Of a stretch of DNA of 64,000 bases, positions 61,077-64,000 are shown piece after piece. Location of the stretch: positions 186,001 to 250,000 of the forward strand of contig JAHXIO010000001.1 of NCBI GenBank assembly GCA_025655595.1, read 5' to 3'. The notes under the pieces were generated by a model, which was given only the letters and a program-made list of their open reading frames with translations, did no database searches and had not been told where the DNA came from. Within the stretch, counting starts at the first letter, position 1, and every line of letters begins with the position of its first letter. A program made the translations under genes and the position numbers. Source of the DNA: Candidatus Thiodiazotropha sp. (ex Monitilora ramsayi). Lineage in GTDB: Bacteria > Pseudomonadota > Gammaproteobacteria > Chromatiales > Chromatiaceae.

Positions 61077-62681
61077 ATGAACGCATGGATAGCCTCATTA
61101 ATTCAGTCTGCTTTACGAGTTTTCGGACTCAAGTCTCTGGATAAGCAATACTTCGCTTCGTACATCCTGATATTTGCCTTTGCCGGTTTGATGGTGGGCT
61201 CTCTTTTTATCAGCCTTGGCTCTGATGCGACAGGGATCAATGTAGCTGGCAGACAGCGCATGTTGAGTCAGAGATTGGCCAAGGAGGCGCTACTTGCAGC
61301 GCAAGAGGTTGAGTCCCGAGACACGGTTAACAAGACCATTACGCTGTTTGAAAGCTCGCATCGGAATCTGCTCAATGGAAACCAGGAAGCCGGCATACAA
61401 GCCATTGGCGATCCGGTTATTCGGGATCAACTGCATAAAGTGGAAGGGTTGTGGAAAGCCTATCGAAAGTCCATTAACAGTTATCTGGACAAGCCTTCGG
61501 ATGAGGGGCTGAAGGCCATACAAACCCAGTCGGTAGTCGTCCTGAAGGAGATGCACAAAGGGGTCAATATGATGGCCTCCAGTGCGAATGAAACTGTGCA
61601 GACTCAGCAGATATTCACCCTGGTGTTGGCAGGCGGTATCGTGCTTTTGGTATGGCTCGGGCGTCTGTTCGGGACGGCGATTCTGATGAGAAATATCGAA
61701 CAGCTGAAATCGCGCCTGATGGCTGTAGCGAAAGGGGACTTTTCCCATCCGCTAGAAGTCGAACATGCCGATAATGAGATCGGTGAAACATTTACTGCCT
61801 ACAACACGATGCTGGATCAGGTGGGAGAGATCGTTAACAGCGTTGAGCATACTTCGCATCATGTACAGACAGGTACCGAGAAGGTCGCGAAGACGCTACA
61901 AGACACCAATGAGGGTGTACGTCTACAGCACACTGAGCTCGAACAGGCGGCAACTGCGATGAATCAGATGGCTTCCACCGTGCAGGAGGTGGCAAAGAAT
62001 GCCACCCATGCGGCCGAGGCGGCACAAAACGCCGATACCCAGGCCGGATCTGGAAGGAGCATCGTTGGTGAAACCATCGCCAGTATCAATGACATGGCGA
62101 GGCAGTTGGAAGAGACGTCCAATGTGATGATAAAGCTGGAAAAGGATAGTCATGAGGTCGGACAGGTGCTTGAAGTCATCACGGGTATTGCAGAGCAGAC
62201 TAATTTACTAGCGCTGAACGCAGCCATTGAAGCGGCACGTGCCGGTGAACAGGGGCGTGGTTTCGCAGTGGTTGCCGATGAAGTGAGGACGCTTGCGAAA
62301 CGGACCCAAAAGTCAACCGAGGAGATTCGCGAAATTATCGATCGGCTACAGGGTGGAACCAGCGAAGCGGCCAAAGCCATGACCTCCAGCAGAGATCTCG
62401 CGCAGAACAGTGTCGAGCAAAGCAGCGAAGCTGATCAGGCCCTGGACAAAATTGTCGAGTCGGTGTCGAGCATCCATGAAATGAATGTCCAGATAGCAAC
62501 CGCGGCACAAGAGCAGAGCAGCGTGGCTGAGGAGATTAATCGTAGTATTTCAAATATTGCAACGGTGGCTGACACGACAACTCATGCAGCCAGCGAGGCA
62601 GTCAACTGCACATCATCCATTCAGAGCTCGATGAGCGAGTTGAACGATTTGATATTACGGTTCAAGGTGAGTCACAAGTAA
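61077..62681 (+). CDS. Methyl-accepting chemotaxis protein with PilJ-type N-terminal sensor
   Basis: [22 protein letters not shown] PilJ-like domain, HAMP, signalling tip [42 protein letters not shown]. Confidence 0.96.
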   Translation: MNAWIASLIQSALRVFGLKSLDKQYFASYILIFAFAGLMVGSLFISLGSDATGINVAGRQRMLSQRLAKEALLAAQEVESRDTVNKTITLFESSHRNLLNGNQEAGIQAIGDPVIRDQLHKVEGLWKAYRKSINSYLDKPSDEGLKAIQTQSVVVLKEMHKGVNMMASSANETVQTQQIFTLVLAGGIVLLVWLGRLFGTAILMRNIEQLKSRLMAVAKGDFSHPLEVEHADNEIGETFTAYNTMLDQVGEIVNSVEHTSHHVQTGTEKVAKTLQDTNEGVRLQHTELEQAATAMNQMASTVQEVAKNATHAAEAAQNADTQAGSGRSIVGETIASINDMARQLEETSNVMIKLEKDSHEVGQVLEVITGIAEQTNLLALNAAIEAARAGEQGRGFAVVADEVRTLAKRTQKSTEEIREIIDRLQGGTSEAAKAMTSSRDLAQNSVEQSSEADQALDKIVESVSSIHEMNVQIATAAQEQSSVAEEINRSISNIATVADTTTHAASEAVNCTSSIQSSMSELNDLILRFKVSHK

Positions 62682-62753
62682 ACCTTGTGGGCGTGACGCT
62701 GCCGGTCATAACCCGATGAGATCTATTTGCTATCGGCAGGTGAATGACTGAAT

Positions 62754-63323
62754 CTACTTTTTCAGCTTGATGACAAGACTGGCTATGTTGTTCTCATTAG
62801 CCAGTCTGCGCACGGCATTGAGCTGTTGCTGGGTCGAGTAGGGACCGCTGCGTACCCGGTGGAAGGTATCCCGGTTGTTGATGCTGACCTTTTGAATCTC
62901 AGCTTCGATACCGATCAGTGCCAGTTTCGCTTTCATGCGGTCGGCGTCACCATATTTTCGGAATGAACCCATCTGCAGGATGTAGGCAGTGCCATCCTTG
63001 ACCGTTGGCGTAGGTGTCTCTGGCTGGCTTCTGGCGGGTTCGGGGTCTTCCGGCACCATCAGCTCCTCGTCTGGTATGACGACCTCCATCTCCGGCAATA
63101 TGGTATAGAACTCAAATGTCGGTTTGGGCGTGTTGGACTTAGGCGACGTCGTCGGTTTGGTGACACCCGGTACGGGTGCATTACTGAGATCACCGCCCAG
63201 TTTGAGCCAGAGCAGTCCAACGACAAAGGCGCCGGCAACGATGCCGGCGAAGAACCAGATGCTGCAGCTGGTGTGGCCCCGGTTTTTCTTTTTTGGGTTC
63301 GCGCGTCGTTTATAATCTGCCAT
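62754..63323 (-). CDS. SPOR-domain (FtsN-like) protein
   Basis: N-terminal TM after KRRANPKKKNRG; C-terminal YILQMGSFRKYGDADRMKAKLALIGIEAEIQKVSINNRDTFHRVRSGPYSTQQQLNAV; directly downstream of argS. Confidence 0.9.
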   Translation of the reverse strand: MADYKRRANPKKKNRGHTSCSIWFFAGIVAGAFVVGLLWLKLGGDLSNAPVPGVTKPTTSPKSNTPKPTFEFYTILPEMEVVIPDEELMVPEDPEPARSQPETPTPTVKDGTAYILQMGSFRKYGDADRMKAKLALIGIEAEIQKVSINNRDTFHRVRSGPYSTQQQLNAVRRLANENNIASLVIKLKK

Positions 63324-63326
63324 GAA

Positions 63327-64000
63327 TCACATCTTCTCCGGCGCATTCACACCCAGTAGATTGAGCCCGTTTCTCAAGACCTGCCGTGTCGCCAGGATCA
63401 ACTGCAGGCGGGCATCCCGCAAACCGATATCGTCGATCAGGAATTTGTGTGTGTTGTAGTAGGTATGGAAGTCGTTGGCCAGTTCACGCAGATAGTGGGT
63501 GAGTACATGGGGCTCTTCGTTCAGCGCAGCGGCCTCCAGGGACTCGGGATAGCGCGAAAGATTGGTAATCAGACTCTGTTCGTGGGCTTCGGTCAACTTG
63601 CTGTAGTCGACACGATTGGGATCGCTCTCGAAGGCAATCCGCTGTTCCGCCGCCTGATCGAAAACGCTGCAGATACGCGCATGGGCGTACTGGACGTAGT
63701 AAACCGGGTTGTCGCTCGACTGGGATTTGGCCAGGTCGAGGTCGAAATCCATATGCTGCTCGCACTTTCGCATGACATAGAAAAAGCGGGCGGCGTCTTT
63801 CCCCACTTCCTTGCGCAATTCACGCAGGGTGACGAACTGGCCGGAGCGGGTCGACATCTGAATCTTCTCTCCACCACGGTAGAGAATGGCGAATTGAACC
63901 AATAGCACATCCAGCTTGCTTGGGTCGTCTCCCAACGCCTGCAAGGCAGCTTTGACCCTGGGCACATAGCCGTGATGGTCGGCGCCCCAGACATCGATGA
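63327..64000 (-). CDS. argS: Arginyl-tRNA synthetase, C-terminal portion (truncated by window edge)
   Basis: Frame continues to the edge ([23 protein letters not shown]...[62 protein letters not shown]). Confidence 0.97.
   Translation of the reverse strand, partial: IDVWGADHHGYVPRVKAALQALGDDPSKLDVLLVQFAILYRGGEKIQMSTRSGQFVTLRELRKEVGKDAARFFYVMRKCEQHMDFDLDLAKSQSSDNPVYYVQYAHARICSVFDQAAEQRIAFESDPNRVDYSKLTEAHEQSLITNLSRYPESLEAAALNEEPHVLTHYLRELANDFHTYYNTHKFLIDDIGLRDARLQLILATRQVLRNGLNLLGVNAPEKM

Overview
This 64 kb window looks like dense, mostly housekeeping and signalling chromosome of a gammaproteobacterium. Gene content and organisation suggest a free-living or symbiotic sulfur-oxidiser-like lineage, but that placement is inference only. 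I found no rRNA, confident tRNA, CRISPR array, transposon or prophage. Recognisable genes include proA, nadD, rsfS, a PiT phosphate transporter next to a Na/Pi cotransporter, metH, msrA, ttcA, a PrsT-like TPR lipoprotein, prlC, lemA, aroE, hemB, tsaC-like, ppk2, clcA-like, feoABC and a partial argS. There are many signalling genes: c-type-heme histidine kinase, HDOD and degenerate HD response regulators, GGDEF/EAL, PilJ-type MCP and a membrane-anchored CheY. The observations most worth follow-up are: (1) a probable unannotated sRNA at ~49592-49717 with a perfect TATAAT, two or three hairpins, an exposed UCCUCCUCC anti-Shine-Dalgarno tract and a strong intrinsic terminator; (2) three exactly 11-bp-phased Pho-box-like repeats upstream of the PiT transporter; (3) CATTCAG direct repeats upstream of a His-rich secreted protein; (4) an operon of a sensor kinase and two orphan periplasmic binding proteins beside a TonB receptor and c-di-GMP proteins; (5) several unusual domain architectures (membrane C13 caspase-like peptidase, GIDE plus EF-hand beside LemA, membrane-tethered receiver, degenerate HD-GYP regulator, duplicated PPW motif protein). 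All homology calls are from reading the protein sequences; no database search was run.
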